From: Phycisphaerae bacterium
Lineage (GTDB): Bacteria > Planctomycetota > Phycisphaerae > UBA1845 > Fen-1342
Assembly (NCBI GenBank): GCA_026984555.1
Contig: JALSRY010000045.1
Location: 1-5,406, forward strand
DNA: 5,406 bases
Reading direction: 5' to 3'
In this document: positions 1 through 5,396 of the stretch, one piece after another
Layout: each line of letters opens with the position of its first letter
Numbering within the stretch: the stretch's first letter is position 1
The notes under the pieces: generated by a model
What the model saw: the letters and a program-made list of their open reading frames with translations, nothing else
What the model was told of the DNA's origin: nothing
Database searches by the model: none
Translations under genes and position numbers: made by a program

Positions 1-331
1 AAGCCGGGTTCCGGCCGGCGTTGTCCGCGGGGGCTTGCTGGGTCTGCTGGCCGGGCGCCGAGATCGCGCTGGCTCCGGGAGCCGTAAAGGGCACGAACGC
101 GTAATTGAGCAACACCGCCGTCAACAGCAGTGCGCCGGCGAGCGCGACCGTAAGCCAGGTGAGCACGTCGCCGGTCTTGGCGCCGAACGCGGTGTGTCCA
201 CCCGCGCCGCCGAAAGCACCGGCCAGCCCGACGCCCTTGCCCCGCTGGAGCAGAATGACGACCATGAGGATTACGGCCAGGAAACTGAACAGAACCGCCA
301 GAAGCGGATGATACCACGCAGCGAGTAGCAT
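1..331 (-). CDS. secG: Preprotein translocase subunit SecG (3' end cut by window edge)
   Basis: SecG is the small two-helix membrane subunit of the SecYEG protein-export channel. It sits in the cytoplasmic membrane and helps SecA-driven translocation. From the ATG at 331 the frame stays open for 110 codons to base 1 without a stop, so the C-terminus lies outside the window. The first helix spans about residues 8-28. It is followed by the family signature [16 protein letters not shown] at 27-42, then a Gly-rich stretch ending TAFGAKTGD, and the second helix at about 55-80. The tail from about residue 84 is rich in Ala, Pro and Gln, as is common in this family. It lies 96 bases downstream of tpiA on the same strand, a frequent bacterial pairing. 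The start has only a weak GAG upstream (about 8 bases away) but is fixed by the position of the first helix. Confidence 0.93.
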   Translation of the reverse strand, partial: MLLAAWYHPLLAVLFSFLAVILMVVILLQRGKGVGLAGAFGGAGGHTAFGAKTGDVLTWLTVALAGALLLTAVLLNYAFVPFTAPGASAISAPGQQTQQAPADNAGRNPA

Positions 332-373
332 GTCGTTTTCTCGGCTTTCTCAGCGCAGACCCATGCCGACGGA

Positions 374-399
374 GCGCCGCGCATCCGGCGCAGCGGCGC
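374..399 (-). other. GC-rich inverted repeat between tpiA and secG
   Basis: GCGCCGC at 374-380 is perfectly complementary to GCGGCGC at 393-399, giving a 7 bp stem with a 12-base loop. On the minus strand it falls after the tpiA stop and before the secG start. No run of T follows it, so it is not a standard intrinsic terminator. It could attenuate read-through or protect the upstream mRNA. It could also be chance in GC-rich DNA. Confidence 0.25.
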
Positions 400-414
400 G
401 TTCGCGAATTGCGG

Positions 415-420
415 AGTATA
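415..420 (-). promoter_or_regulatory. Possible -10 element upstream of secG
   Basis: The minus strand reads TATACT here, matching five of six positions of TATAAT, just after the tpiA stop and about 84 bases before the secG start. The positions 16-18 bases upstream hold no recognisable -35 hexamer. Independent transcription of secG is therefore only a possibility, and co-transcription with tpiA is equally likely. Confidence 0.22.
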
Positions 421-427
421 AGCGAAA

Positions 428-1207
428 CTAGCCGACGGCGGCTAGGGCCGCGCGAATAATTCCGAGGAAGCTTTCCGCTTTGAGACTCGCCCCACCGACG
501 AGCCCCCCATCCACGTCGGGCTGACCGATCAACGCCGCCGCGTTATCGGGCTTCATGCTCCCGCCGTAAAGAATCCGCACCGTGTCGGCGTGCTTCGGAA
601 ACCGGGCTTGCAGCAGTGAACGCAGGTGTGCGTGGGCTTCCTGGGCCTGTTGAGGGGTCGCGGTCCGGCCGGTTCCGATCGCCCAGACGGGCTCGTAGGC
701 CACGACCAGTCGCTCGGGCGCGTCCAGCTCCACGCCGATCAACCCCGCCGACAGTTGAAACGTAAGCACATCGAACGTTCGGCCGGCTTCACGTTCGTCG
801 AGCATCTCGCCGACGCAGAGGATGGGCGTCAACCCCGCCGCCAATGCCGCCCGCACCTTGCGGTTGATCATCTGGTCGTCTTCGAGGTGGCCGATCGTAT
901 GGCGGCGTTCGCTGTGTCCGATGATGACGAACCGGGCGCCGGTTTCGGCGATCATGGCCGGTGCGAGCTCGCCGGTGAACGCCCCGCCCGTTTCGTGGAA
1001 CACGTCTTGCGCGCCGAGTTGCAGCGAACTCCCGTCAATCGCTCCGGCGATGGGAAAGAGGTACACCGCCGGCGGACACACCGCGACCTCGAAACCCGCG
1101 GGCAGCGTCAGCTCCGCCAAGCCCGCCCGGATTCCTTCCACCAGGCTGCGTCCCGAGGCGAGATCCAGATTCATCTTCCAGTTGCCCGCGATCAGCGGTT
1201 GACGCAT
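428..1207 (-). CDS. tpiA: Triosephosphate isomerase
   Basis: This cytosolic glycolytic enzyme interconverts dihydroxyacetone phosphate and glyceraldehyde 3-phosphate. The 259-residue protein has the normal TIM-barrel length (about 250). The substrate-binding motif GNWKMN is at residues 8-13, with Asn9 and catalytic Lys11. The electrophile His98 is in IGHSERR (96-102). The catalytic base Glu172 is in YEPVWAIGTG (171-180), which runs into the flexible lid loop. The phosphate-binding motifs YGGSMKPDN (214-222) and LVGGASL (236-242) are intact, so the enzyme should be active. GGAGG at 1214-1218, six bases upstream, supports the ATG at 1207. It precedes secG on the same strand. A 278-base gap separates it from the exchanger gene upstream, so it probably begins its own transcript, although no clear promoter was seen. 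Confidence 0.98.
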   Translation of the reverse strand: MRQPLIAGNWKMNLDLASGRSLVEGIRAGLAELTLPAGFEVAVCPPAVYLFPIAGAIDGSSLQLGAQDVFHETGGAFTGELAPAMIAETGARFVIIGHSERRHTIGHLEDDQMINRKVRAALAAGLTPILCVGEMLDEREAGRTFDVLTFQLSAGLIGVELDAPERLVVAYEPVWAIGTGRTATPQQAQEAHAHLRSLLQARFPKHADTVRILYGGSMKPDNAAALIGQPDVDGGLVGGASLKAESFLGIIRAALAAVG

Positions 1208-1342
1208 GACACGCCTCCATCAGGTTTGCGAATCGAACTCGACCGCCGGCCGCACACCGACCGGGCGACCCCGTATCGCGCGGCCTGTCCGCCGGCGCCG
1301 CTTCGCACGTTCGCGGCTGGCGAAGAATCCTGCGGAGCAGAT

Positions 1343-1361
1343 CCAGCCGCTGCTCGGCTGG
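1343..1361 (-). other. Hairpin in the tpiA upstream region
   Basis: CCAGCCG (1343-1349) and CGGCTGG (1355-1361) form a perfect 7 bp stem with a 5-base loop. The adjoining GAGCAG (1335-1340) is complementary to CTGCTC (1350-1355), so a second stem would compete with the first. There is no T-run. If the tpiA transcript starts upstream of it, the element lies in the leader about 136 bases before the ATG. Confidence 0.3.
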
Positions 1362-1429
1362 TCTTGCCCCCCGCTGCGCACCGTCACGCCGCCAGGAACG
1401 CCGGCGAAGAGCCGCGCTGTGCGTAGTCA

Positions 1430-1450
1430 ACGCGGAAACCTGGTCCGCGT
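1430..1450 (-). terminator. Possible weak terminator hairpin after the Na+/Ca2+ exchanger gene
   Basis: ACGCGGA (1430-1436) and TCCGCGT (1444-1450) form a perfect 7 bp stem with a 7-base loop, starting 35 bases past the exchanger stop codon on the minus strand. The following bases are TTGACTAC rather than a T-run, so intrinsic termination would be weak. A Rho-dependent end or a regulatory dyad are alternatives. Confidence 0.25.
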
Positions 1451-1485
1451 CAAACCCGCCTGGGGTGCCAACGGGTGCGGAGGAA

Positions 1486-2436
1486 TCAGCGCAGCATCCA
1501 TCCCACGTAGGCGCCGAAGAGCGCGAGCAGGAGCAGTCCTTCCCAGCGGCCGACCCGTCGGCCGGTACGCAAGATGGGAATGAGCAGGATGGCGGTACCG
1601 AACATGACGGGACCGTCGAAGGCGATCGTTTCGGAGGGGATGCGGAGGGGGAAAGCCGTGGCGGTGAGGCCGATGACGGCGAGGATGTTGAAGATGTTGC
1701 TGCCGACGATGTTGCCGATGGCGATGTCGGGTTGGTTTCGTCGGGCGGCGACGACGCAGGTAGCGAGCTCGGGGAGGCTGGTTCCGAAGGCGACGATCGT
1801 AAGTCCGATAATACGCTCGCTGGCCCCGAGCGCATGCGCGATTCCCACAGCACCATCGACGATCAGGTCCGCCCCTTTGACCAGTCCCACGATGCCGATC
1901 ACGATGGCGACGATGTTCAGAATCCAGCTCCGGGGTCGCTGGCGCGGATCGTGTTCGTATTCCTCCTCGACGATCGCGGGTTGTCGGCGGGCCTCGAAGT
2001 AGGTGGTGATGGTGTAGAGCACGATCGCGACGACGAAGAGCAGCCCTTGCCAGCGGTCGATCCGCTGGTCGTCGATGGCGAACAGCATGAAAACCGCGGT
2101 GAAAAAGAGCATGCACGGCGCATCGGTGCGCAGGACGTTGCGGGAAACGCGCAGCGGACGCACGAGGGCCGCGACTCCCAGCACGAGCAGGATGTTCATG
2201 ATGCAACTGCCGACGGCATTCGCGACCGCGAGGGCGTCGTGACCGCCGGCCGCCGATTGCATCGAGACGGCGGTTTCGGGTGCGGACGTGCCGAACGCGA
2301 CGATCGTGAGCCCGACGACGAGCGCGGAGACTCCCATTTGGCGGGCGAGGCGCGCGGCTCCGCGCACGAGCAGCTCGCCGCCCGCGCCCAGCACGAGCAA
2401 CCCGCCGGCCAGTAGCAGGATGTTGGAACTCCACAC
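1486..2436 (-). CDS. CaCA-family Na+/Ca2+ exchanger (YrbG / NCX-like)
   Basis: This cytoplasmic-membrane antiporter is expected to expel Ca2+ in exchange for Na+ (K+-independent CaCA type). It is 316 residues long from the GTG at 2436, with about ten helices in two inverted halves. The alpha-1 repeat (about 43-87) holds TIVAFGTSAPE with Thr50, Ser51 and Glu54, then Ser77 and Asn81. The alpha-2 repeat (about 211-256) holds LTIVAFGTSLPE with Glu223 and GNIVGSNIFN with Ser246 and Asn250. These are the ion-ligand positions of the family. An acidic cytoplasmic loop (about 150-169) links the halves. In alpha-1 the usual GSN is GSC, with Cys78. The frame stays open upstream to 2652, but the extra 72 residues are hydrophilic, lack family similarity and would overlap the divergent gene. 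TTG at 2445 is the other plausible start. GAGGG at 2448-2452 is 11 bases from the GTG and only 2 from the TTG. It is divergent from the sodium:proton antiporter gene. Confidence 0.93.
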   Translation of the reverse strand: MWSSNILLLAGGLLVLGAGGELLVRGAARLARQMGVSALVVGLTIVAFGTSAPETAVSMQSAAGGHDALAVANAVGSCIMNILLVLGVAALVRPLRVSRNVLRTDAPCMLFFTAVFMLFAIDDQRIDRWQGLLFVVAIVLYTITTYFEARRQPAIVEEEYEHDPRQRPRSWILNIVAIVIGIVGLVKGADLIVDGAVGIAHALGASERIIGLTIVAFGTSLPELATCVVAARRNQPDIAIGNIVGSNIFNILAVIGLTATAFPLRIPSETIAFDGPVMFGTAILLIPILRTGRRVGRWEGLLLLALFGAYVGWMLR

Positions 2437-2595
2437 GGCTGACAATGCCCTCGTGGTGGAACCCGGGTGTTTCCGCGGCTCGGCTTGTCGCGCCCGGTGC
2501 TCAGGATGGCGACGAAATGATGTCGTGACAAGGACTCGGGGTGAAATCCCCCCCGCGATTATTCCGATAAGAGAGTGTACGATGCGACCTGTGGG

Positions 2596-2627
2596 CGGCC
2601 GGTGGCTTGCTGGCAAGGCCCGGGCCG
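2596..2627 (+). other. Two-tier hairpin in the sodium:proton antiporter leader
   Basis: The outer arms CGGCC (2596-2600) and GGCCG (2623-2627) are complementary. Inside them, GGCTTG (2604-2609) pairs with CAAGGCC (2614-2620) with one bulged G, closing on a CTGG loop. It ends 17 bases before the ribosome binding site of the antiporter gene. If transcribed, it could affect translation initiation. No known riboswitch class was recognised. Confidence 0.35.
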
Positions 2628-2644
2628 ACCGTCGAAACCGCTGC

Positions 2645-2648
2645 GAGG
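2645..2648 (+). promoter_or_regulatory. Ribosome binding site that decides the antiporter start
   Basis: GAGG lies six bases before the ATG at 2655, and a second ATG follows at 2658. The same frame is open from a TTG at 2607, but that start has no Shine-Dalgarno sequence and would add a hydrophilic peptide encoded across the leader hairpin. The ATG at 2655 is therefore preferred. Confidence 0.6.
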
Positions 2649-2654
2649 ACACGC

Positions 2655-4208
2655 ATGATGCTGCTTACGCTTGCGCAACACGCCGCTGAACCTGAGCAAT
2701 ACGTACCACACGTGTTTTGGGTCTGGCCGTTCGTCGCGATCCTGTTGTCCATCGCCGTATTCCCTCTGATGCGCAGAACCCACCACTGGTGGGAAGAAAA
2801 CCGCAGCAAGCTGATCGTCGCCCTCATCCTGGCGGCCGTCACGCTGCTGTATTACGGCTTCCGGGGTGTGGGGGTCGTGCAGCACCACGAAGGGGGCGCC
2901 GCGCATGCCGCCGAAACGCACGAACAGCCTCCCGCTGGGCACGAGGCGGGCGCACATGCTGTCGAAGCGGGACACGCCGGCGCCCCGGCGGCGCCCGGCG
3001 AAACCGCGATGTCGGCAGCGGGCGAGGCGCCGGCGGAACGGCGCACGCCCGCGGGTTGGCGAACGGTGTTGGCGGTTCTGCACCACGCGGTGCTGGCCGA
3101 ATATGTCCCGTTCCTGACGCTGTTGTTTTCCCTGTACGTGATCGCGGGCGGGATTGTGGTGCGCGGCGACGTGCGGGCCACGCCGACGGTGAACACCGCG
3201 ATCCTCGGCATCGGGGCGCTGCTGGCCAGCTTTATCGGAACAACCGGCGCCGCGATGGTTCTCATCCGTTTCCTGCTCAAAACCAATTCCGAACGCACAC
3301 GAAAGGTCCATACGGTCGTCTTCTTCATCTTTCTCGTCGCGAACATCGGCGGCACGCTGCTGCCGATCGGCGATCCGCCGCTGTTTCTCGGCTACCTCGC
3401 GGGGGTGGATTTCTTCTGGACGCTGCGGCTGTGGAAAGAGTGGGTCTTCATGGTGGGCTTGCTGCTGGTCGTTTATTACGCCTGGGATTCGTGGGCGTAC
3501 AAGCACGAACCCGAGCCCGCCATCCGCCTCGACGACACCCAACGTCAGCCGATGCGTATCGCCGGGCTGATCAATATCGTCTGGCTGCTGGGCGTGGTGG
3601 CCGCCGTGGCGACGCTGGACCCGGCCAAGCCGTTTCCGGGCACGCAGTGGCACGCGTGGCCCTACTTCCGCGAAATCGTGCAACTCGCGATGGTCGGGCT
3701 CTCGTTGCTGACCACCTCGAAGGCGCTACGTGTGGAAAACCAGTTCAATTACGTTGCGATCGGCGAAGTGGCCTGTCTGTTCATCGGCATCTTCATCACG
3801 ATGCAAGTGCCGATCGAAATCCTGCAAACCGAGGGGCCGGCGTTGGGACTTTCCCAGCCGTGGCATTTCTTCTGGGCCACGGGGATGCTGAGCAGCTTTC
3901 TCGACAACGCCCCGACCTACGTGGTGTATTTCGCGACTGCCGGCACGCTTGCTCCGCCCGGGATGGAGTTGATGGCGCCGGTCAAGACGGCCACCGGCGC
4001 CATTCCGGTGCCCCTGCTCGTGGCGATCAGTTGCGGCGCCGTGTTCATGGGTGCGAACACCTATATCGGCAACGGCCCCAACTTCATGGTCAAAGCCATC
4101 GCCGAACAGTCGGGCGTCAAGATGCCGAGTTTCTTCGGCTACATGATCTACCCGCTGATGATCCTGATTCCGGCGTTTATCCTGCTGACGTTGGTGTTCA
4201 TGATGTAG
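2655..4208 (+). CDS. Sodium:proton antiporter, NhaD/ArsB-type (CitMHS_2-like) ion transporter
   Basis: This polytopic cytoplasmic-membrane protein of 517 residues belongs to the ion-transporter superfamily that includes NhaD, ArsB and CitMHS. It most resembles proteins annotated as sodium:proton antiporters or putative citrate transporters. The expected role is Na+ (or Li+) export driven by H+ entry. Substrate is inferred from family, not shown. Helices begin at about residues 22-40 and 52-70. Recognisable conserved blocks are EYVPFLTLLFSLYVIAGGI (149-167), SFIGTTGAAMVLIRFLL (192-208), NIGGTLLPIGDPPLFLGYL (230-248), the superfamily-type SSFLDNAPTY (413-422) and GANTYIGNGPNFMVKAIAE (466-484), where charged and Asn residues probably line the ion path. 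Between helices 2 and 3, residues 76-135 form an Ala/Gly/Pro/Glu-rich loop with seven histidines. It is divergent from the Na+/Ca2+ exchanger gene and convergent with rsfS, 39 bases away. Confidence 0.93.
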   Translation: MMLLTLAQHAAEPEQYVPHVFWVWPFVAILLSIAVFPLMRRTHHWWEENRSKLIVALILAAVTLLYYGFRGVGVVQHHEGGAAHAAETHEQPPAGHEAGAHAVEAGHAGAPAAPGETAMSAAGEAPAERRTPAGWRTVLAVLHHAVLAEYVPFLTLLFSLYVIAGGIVVRGDVRATPTVNTAILGIGALLASFIGTTGAAMVLIRFLLKTNSERTRKVHTVVFFIFLVANIGGTLLPIGDPPLFLGYLAGVDFFWTLRLWKEWVFMVGLLLVVYYAWDSWAYKHEPEPAIRLDDTQRQPMRIAGLINIVWLLGVVAAVATLDPAKPFPGTQWHAWPYFREIVQLAMVGLSLLTTSKALRVENQFNYVAIGEVACLFIGIFITMQVPIEILQTEGPALGLSQPWHFFWATGMLSSFLDNAPTYVVYFATAGTLAPPGMELMAPVKTATGAIPVPLLVAISCGAVFMGANTYIGNGPNFMVKAIAEQSGVKMPSFFGYMIYPLMILIPAFILLTLVFMM

Positions 4209-4210
4209 CA

Positions 4211-4242
4211 CCGGCCGGGAGGGTGGCGGGCCGGGCGCCCGG
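4211..4242. terminator. Possible bidirectional GC-rich stop region between convergent genes
   Basis: The 39 bases between the two convergent stop codons are nearly pure G+C. CCGGCC (4211-4216) can pair with GGCCGG (4229-4234). A 12-base perfect palindrome, CCGGGCGCCCGG, lies at 4231-4242 and competes for the same bases. No T-run follows on either strand. This is the only structure placed to end both the antiporter and rsfS transcripts, but it is not a canonical intrinsic terminator. Confidence 0.3.
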
Positions 4243-4247
4243 GCGGA

Positions 4248-4679
4248 TTATTGCTCCACGTCTTCGGAAGCGACCGGGCCCGCCGCGTCCTGGGCATCCC
4301 AGGATACGCGCGGCGCGTCTCCCCACAGCCCATCGAGGTCGTAGTAGCTGCGGTGCTCGGCGTCGAAGAGGTGGACGATCACGTCTACGTAATCGGCCAG
4401 CAGCCACGAGGCCGAGGGTGGTTCCGCGACGTTGAGTGGTCGTCGCGCGACGGACCGGGCATGACGCCGAATGCGGTCGAGGACCGCGTGCATCTGCCGC
4501 TCGGATGTGCCGGTTCCCAGGACGAAATAATCCGCGAGGCTGCTGAGGCCGCGTAGATCGAGGATGACGACATCCTCGGTTTTGTTCGCAGCGGCGATGC
4601 GGGCGACGTCGCGCGCGAAAGCGAGGGCGTCGGCGTCGTCGATGGGGCGGATCCCGGTTGGCGGTTGGGTTTCGGTCAT
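4248..4679 (-). CDS. rsfS: Ribosome silencing factor RsfS (YbeB/Iojap family)
   Basis: RsfS binds ribosomal protein uL14 on the large subunit, blocks joining with the small subunit and so lowers translation in stationary phase or starvation. It acts in the cytosol. The 143-residue protein shows the family core: an N-terminal helix (about 17-32), NKTEDVVILDLRGLSSLADYFVLGTGTS split across strands at 32-59, SERQMHAVLDRI (59-70), SWLLADYVDVIVHLFDAEHR (91-110) and YYDLDGLWGDA (112-122). The tail from about 125 to 143 is an acidic, Ala-rich extension beyond the usual domain. ATG at 4679 is preferred. ATG at 4688, which would add MVR, is possible. Neither has a Shine-Dalgarno sequence, and a TAGAAT box ends exactly seven bases before the 4679 ATG, suggesting a leaderless mRNA. 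The gene is divergent from atpC, not in the common cluster with nadD. Confidence 0.94.
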   Translation of the reverse strand: MTETQPPTGIRPIDDADALAFARDVARIAAANKTEDVVILDLRGLSSLADYFVLGTGTSERQMHAVLDRIRRHARSVARRPLNVAEPPSASWLLADYVDVIVHLFDAEHRSYYDLDGLWGDAPRVSWDAQDAAGPVASEDVEQ

Positions 4680-4686
4680 ACGCACC

Positions 4687-4692
4687 ATTCTA
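4687..4692 (-). promoter_or_regulatory. Candidate -10 box of rsfS, implying a leaderless transcript
   Basis: The minus strand reads TAGAAT, five of six matches to TATAAT. Seven bases (4686-4680) separate it from the A of the ATG at 4679, the normal distance from a -10 box to a transcription start. The -35 region is poor: TTTCGC at 16 bases spacing or GTTTCG at 17. The call therefore rests on the -10 alone and the absence of a ribosome binding site. Confidence 0.38.
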
Positions 4693-4714
4693 TGCGAACA
4701 CCCGGCCGGCGAAA

Positions 4715-4744
4715 CCCCGCGACACAGGGTGGCTCGCCGCGGGG
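4715..4744. other. Inverted repeat in the rsfS-atpC divergent region
   Basis: CCCCGCG (4715-4721) and CGCGGGG (4738-4744) are perfect 7-base complements 16 bases apart. AAA before the first arm and TTT shortly after the second extend it if a two-base bulge is allowed. It lies just upstream of the presumed rsfS -35 position, so an operator role is conceivable. Chance is also possible in DNA this rich in G+C. Confidence 0.25.
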
Positions 4745-4810
4745 CGTTTGCTTCGTCACGACTTGCCGGGCAGTGCCCTCCCGACCCAAGGGTAGCAATC
4801 GCCGGCATAC

Positions 4811-4840
4811 TTGACGGCGGCCGTCGGCTCATGCTATTAG
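4811..4840 (+). promoter_or_regulatory. atpC: Sigma70-type promoter of atpC
   Basis: TTGACG at 4811-4816 (five of six to TTGACA) is followed after 18 bases by TATTAG at 4835-4840, with an extended TG two bases earlier (4832-4833). Transcription should start at about 4846-4848, only three to five bases before the atpC ATG. A perfect dyad, GACGGC-G-GCCGTC at 4813-4825, overlaps the -35 box and the spacer and could be a repressor site. Confidence 0.55.
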
Positions 4841-4850
4841 TACCGGCGTT

Positions 4851-5255
4851 ATGGCTACGCGAACAACGATCGATTTCGTCGTCGTCACGCCCGAGCGGCA
4901 GGTTCTCGAAGAAACCGCCGAGGCGCTCGTGATTCCCGCGCACGACGGCGAGTTGGGTGTACTGCCGCAGCGGGCCCCGCTGATGTGCGAGCTGGGCGTC
5001 GGGCAAATGCGCTATCAGAAGGGTGGGCGCACGCATCGCCTGTTCATCGACGGCGGGTTTGCGCAGGTCCACGACAACCGGGTGATCGTGCTGACCGCCG
5101 CCGCTGCTCGTCCTGAGGAAATCACCGACGAAATGATCTCACAAGCCGAGCACGCCGGCGACGCGATCGAGGGGCGCACGCCTGAAGATATCGAGGCCCG
5201 GACGCGCTGCAAGCGTCGGGCTGACGTTCTGCGGCGTATGCGAGCCGCTTCCTGA
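4851..5255 (+). CDS. atpC: ATP synthase F1 subunit epsilon
   Basis: Epsilon is part of the rotary stalk of the F1Fo ATP synthase. It joins gamma to the c-ring and its C-terminal helices can inhibit ATP hydrolysis. The 134-residue length is typical. The N-terminal beta-sandwich (about 1-85) holds the family block IPAHDGELGVLPQRAPL at 28-44, then ELGVGQMR (47-54) and FIDGGFAQVHDNRVIVL (65-81). The helical C-terminal domain (about 88-134) is present and basic at its end. In the usual LPGHAP motif the Gly-His is replaced by Gln-Arg. No Shine-Dalgarno sequence precedes the ATG, and the promoter ends ten bases upstream, so the mRNA is probably almost leaderless. Unusually, atpD is not upstream: the neighbour is divergent rsfS, and no other atp gene is seen in the window. 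Confidence 0.96.
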   Translation: MATRTTIDFVVVTPERQVLEETAEALVIPAHDGELGVLPQRAPLMCELGVGQMRYQKGGRTHRLFIDGGFAQVHDNRVIVLTAAAARPEEITDEMISQAEHAGDAIEGRTPEDIEARTRCKRRADVLRRMRAAS

Positions 5256-5367
5256 TGCTTCCTGCAGCGAGCCCGATTTCGCTGGTCGATCGCCTGGGGC
5301 GTGTCGTGGTTCCGCTGGTGTCGGGTCGTGCGGCGGGAGCGTCGTCCGATAACAGCCGATCCCGATC

Positions 5368-5396
5368 TTGACGACTGGGCCGATTGCCTGCATACT
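5368..5396 (+). promoter_or_regulatory. Promoter-like element pointing out of the right edge
   Basis: TTGACG at 5368-5373 and CATACT at 5391-5396 (four of six to TATAAT) are separated by exactly 17 bases. The -35 hexamer is the same as in the atpC promoter. Nothing in the 150 bases after atpC looks like a real gene, so this probably serves a plus-strand gene beyond base 5406. Confidence 0.42.

Larger units (their letters stand above)
1208..1485. other. 278-base intergenic region between the exchanger gene and tpiA, no gene seen
   Basis: No start with a ribosome binding site or family-like peptide was found on either strand. It should hold the 3' end of the exchanger transcript and the promoter and leader of tpiA. 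It contains two hairpins listed separately (1343-1361 and 1430-1450) and the GGAGG that serves tpiA. The minus strand has two TTGACx hexamers, at 1448-1453 and 1425-1430, but neither has a believable -10 at 16-18 bases, so no promoter is called. Confidence 0.6.
2437..2654. promoter_or_regulatory. Shared divergent intergenic region between two ion antiporter genes
   Basis: These 218 bases must carry the control signals of the exchanger (leftward) and the sodium:proton antiporter (rightward). Visible elements are GGGG-TGAAAT-CCCC at 2538-2551, a two-tier hairpin at 2596-2627 and the ribosome binding site at 2645-2648. Weak promoter-like hexamers occur, such as TTGTCA on the minus strand at 2525-2530 and GATAAG on the plus strand at 2566-2571, but none forms a good -35/-10 pair. 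Start points cannot be assigned. Confidence 0.5.

Noticed and set aside
626..1426. Long plus-strand frame opposite tpiA
   Set aside because: It is the antisense shadow of a clearly conserved gene, produced by strong G+C bias at third codon positions. The encoded peptide is Arg/Pro/Ala-rich without family features.
1425..1453. Two TTGACx hexamers on the minus strand as a tandem promoter for tpiA
   Set aside because: Neither hexamer has a -10-like sequence at 16-18 bases. The first would place the second hexamer itself at the -10 position.
1465..2415. Plus-strand frame opposite the Na+/Ca2+ exchanger
   Set aside because: The peptide is a low-complexity Asp/Glu/Gly/Arg mix, the expected shadow of hydrophobic codons read on the opposite strand.
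2538..2551. GGGGTGAAATCCCC as part of an FMN or TPP riboswitch
   Set aside because: The short stretch resembles pieces of those aptamers, but the other conserved blocks are missing and neither neighbouring gene is involved in flavin or thiamine metabolism.
2437..2652. N-terminal extension of the Na+/Ca2+ exchanger to a GTG at 2652
   Set aside because: The 72 extra residues are Arg-, Pro- and Ser-rich, match no part of the CaCA family and would be encoded across the control region and leader of the divergent gene. From the GTG at 2436 the spacing to the conserved alpha-1 residues fits the family.
2717..4435. Very long plus-strand frame in a second phase over the sodium:proton antiporter gene
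   Set aside because: The translation is Arg-, Gly- and Ala-rich, has no membrane segments or known motifs, and overlaps an unmistakable transporter. It also runs antisense into rsfS.
5255..5371. A 38-codon plus-strand reading frame whose ATG overlaps the atpC stop (TGATG)
   Set aside because: The overlap looks like translational coupling, but there is no Shine-Dalgarno sequence, the peptide resembles no known family, and its stop codon lies inside the next promoter-like element. A chance frame is more likely.
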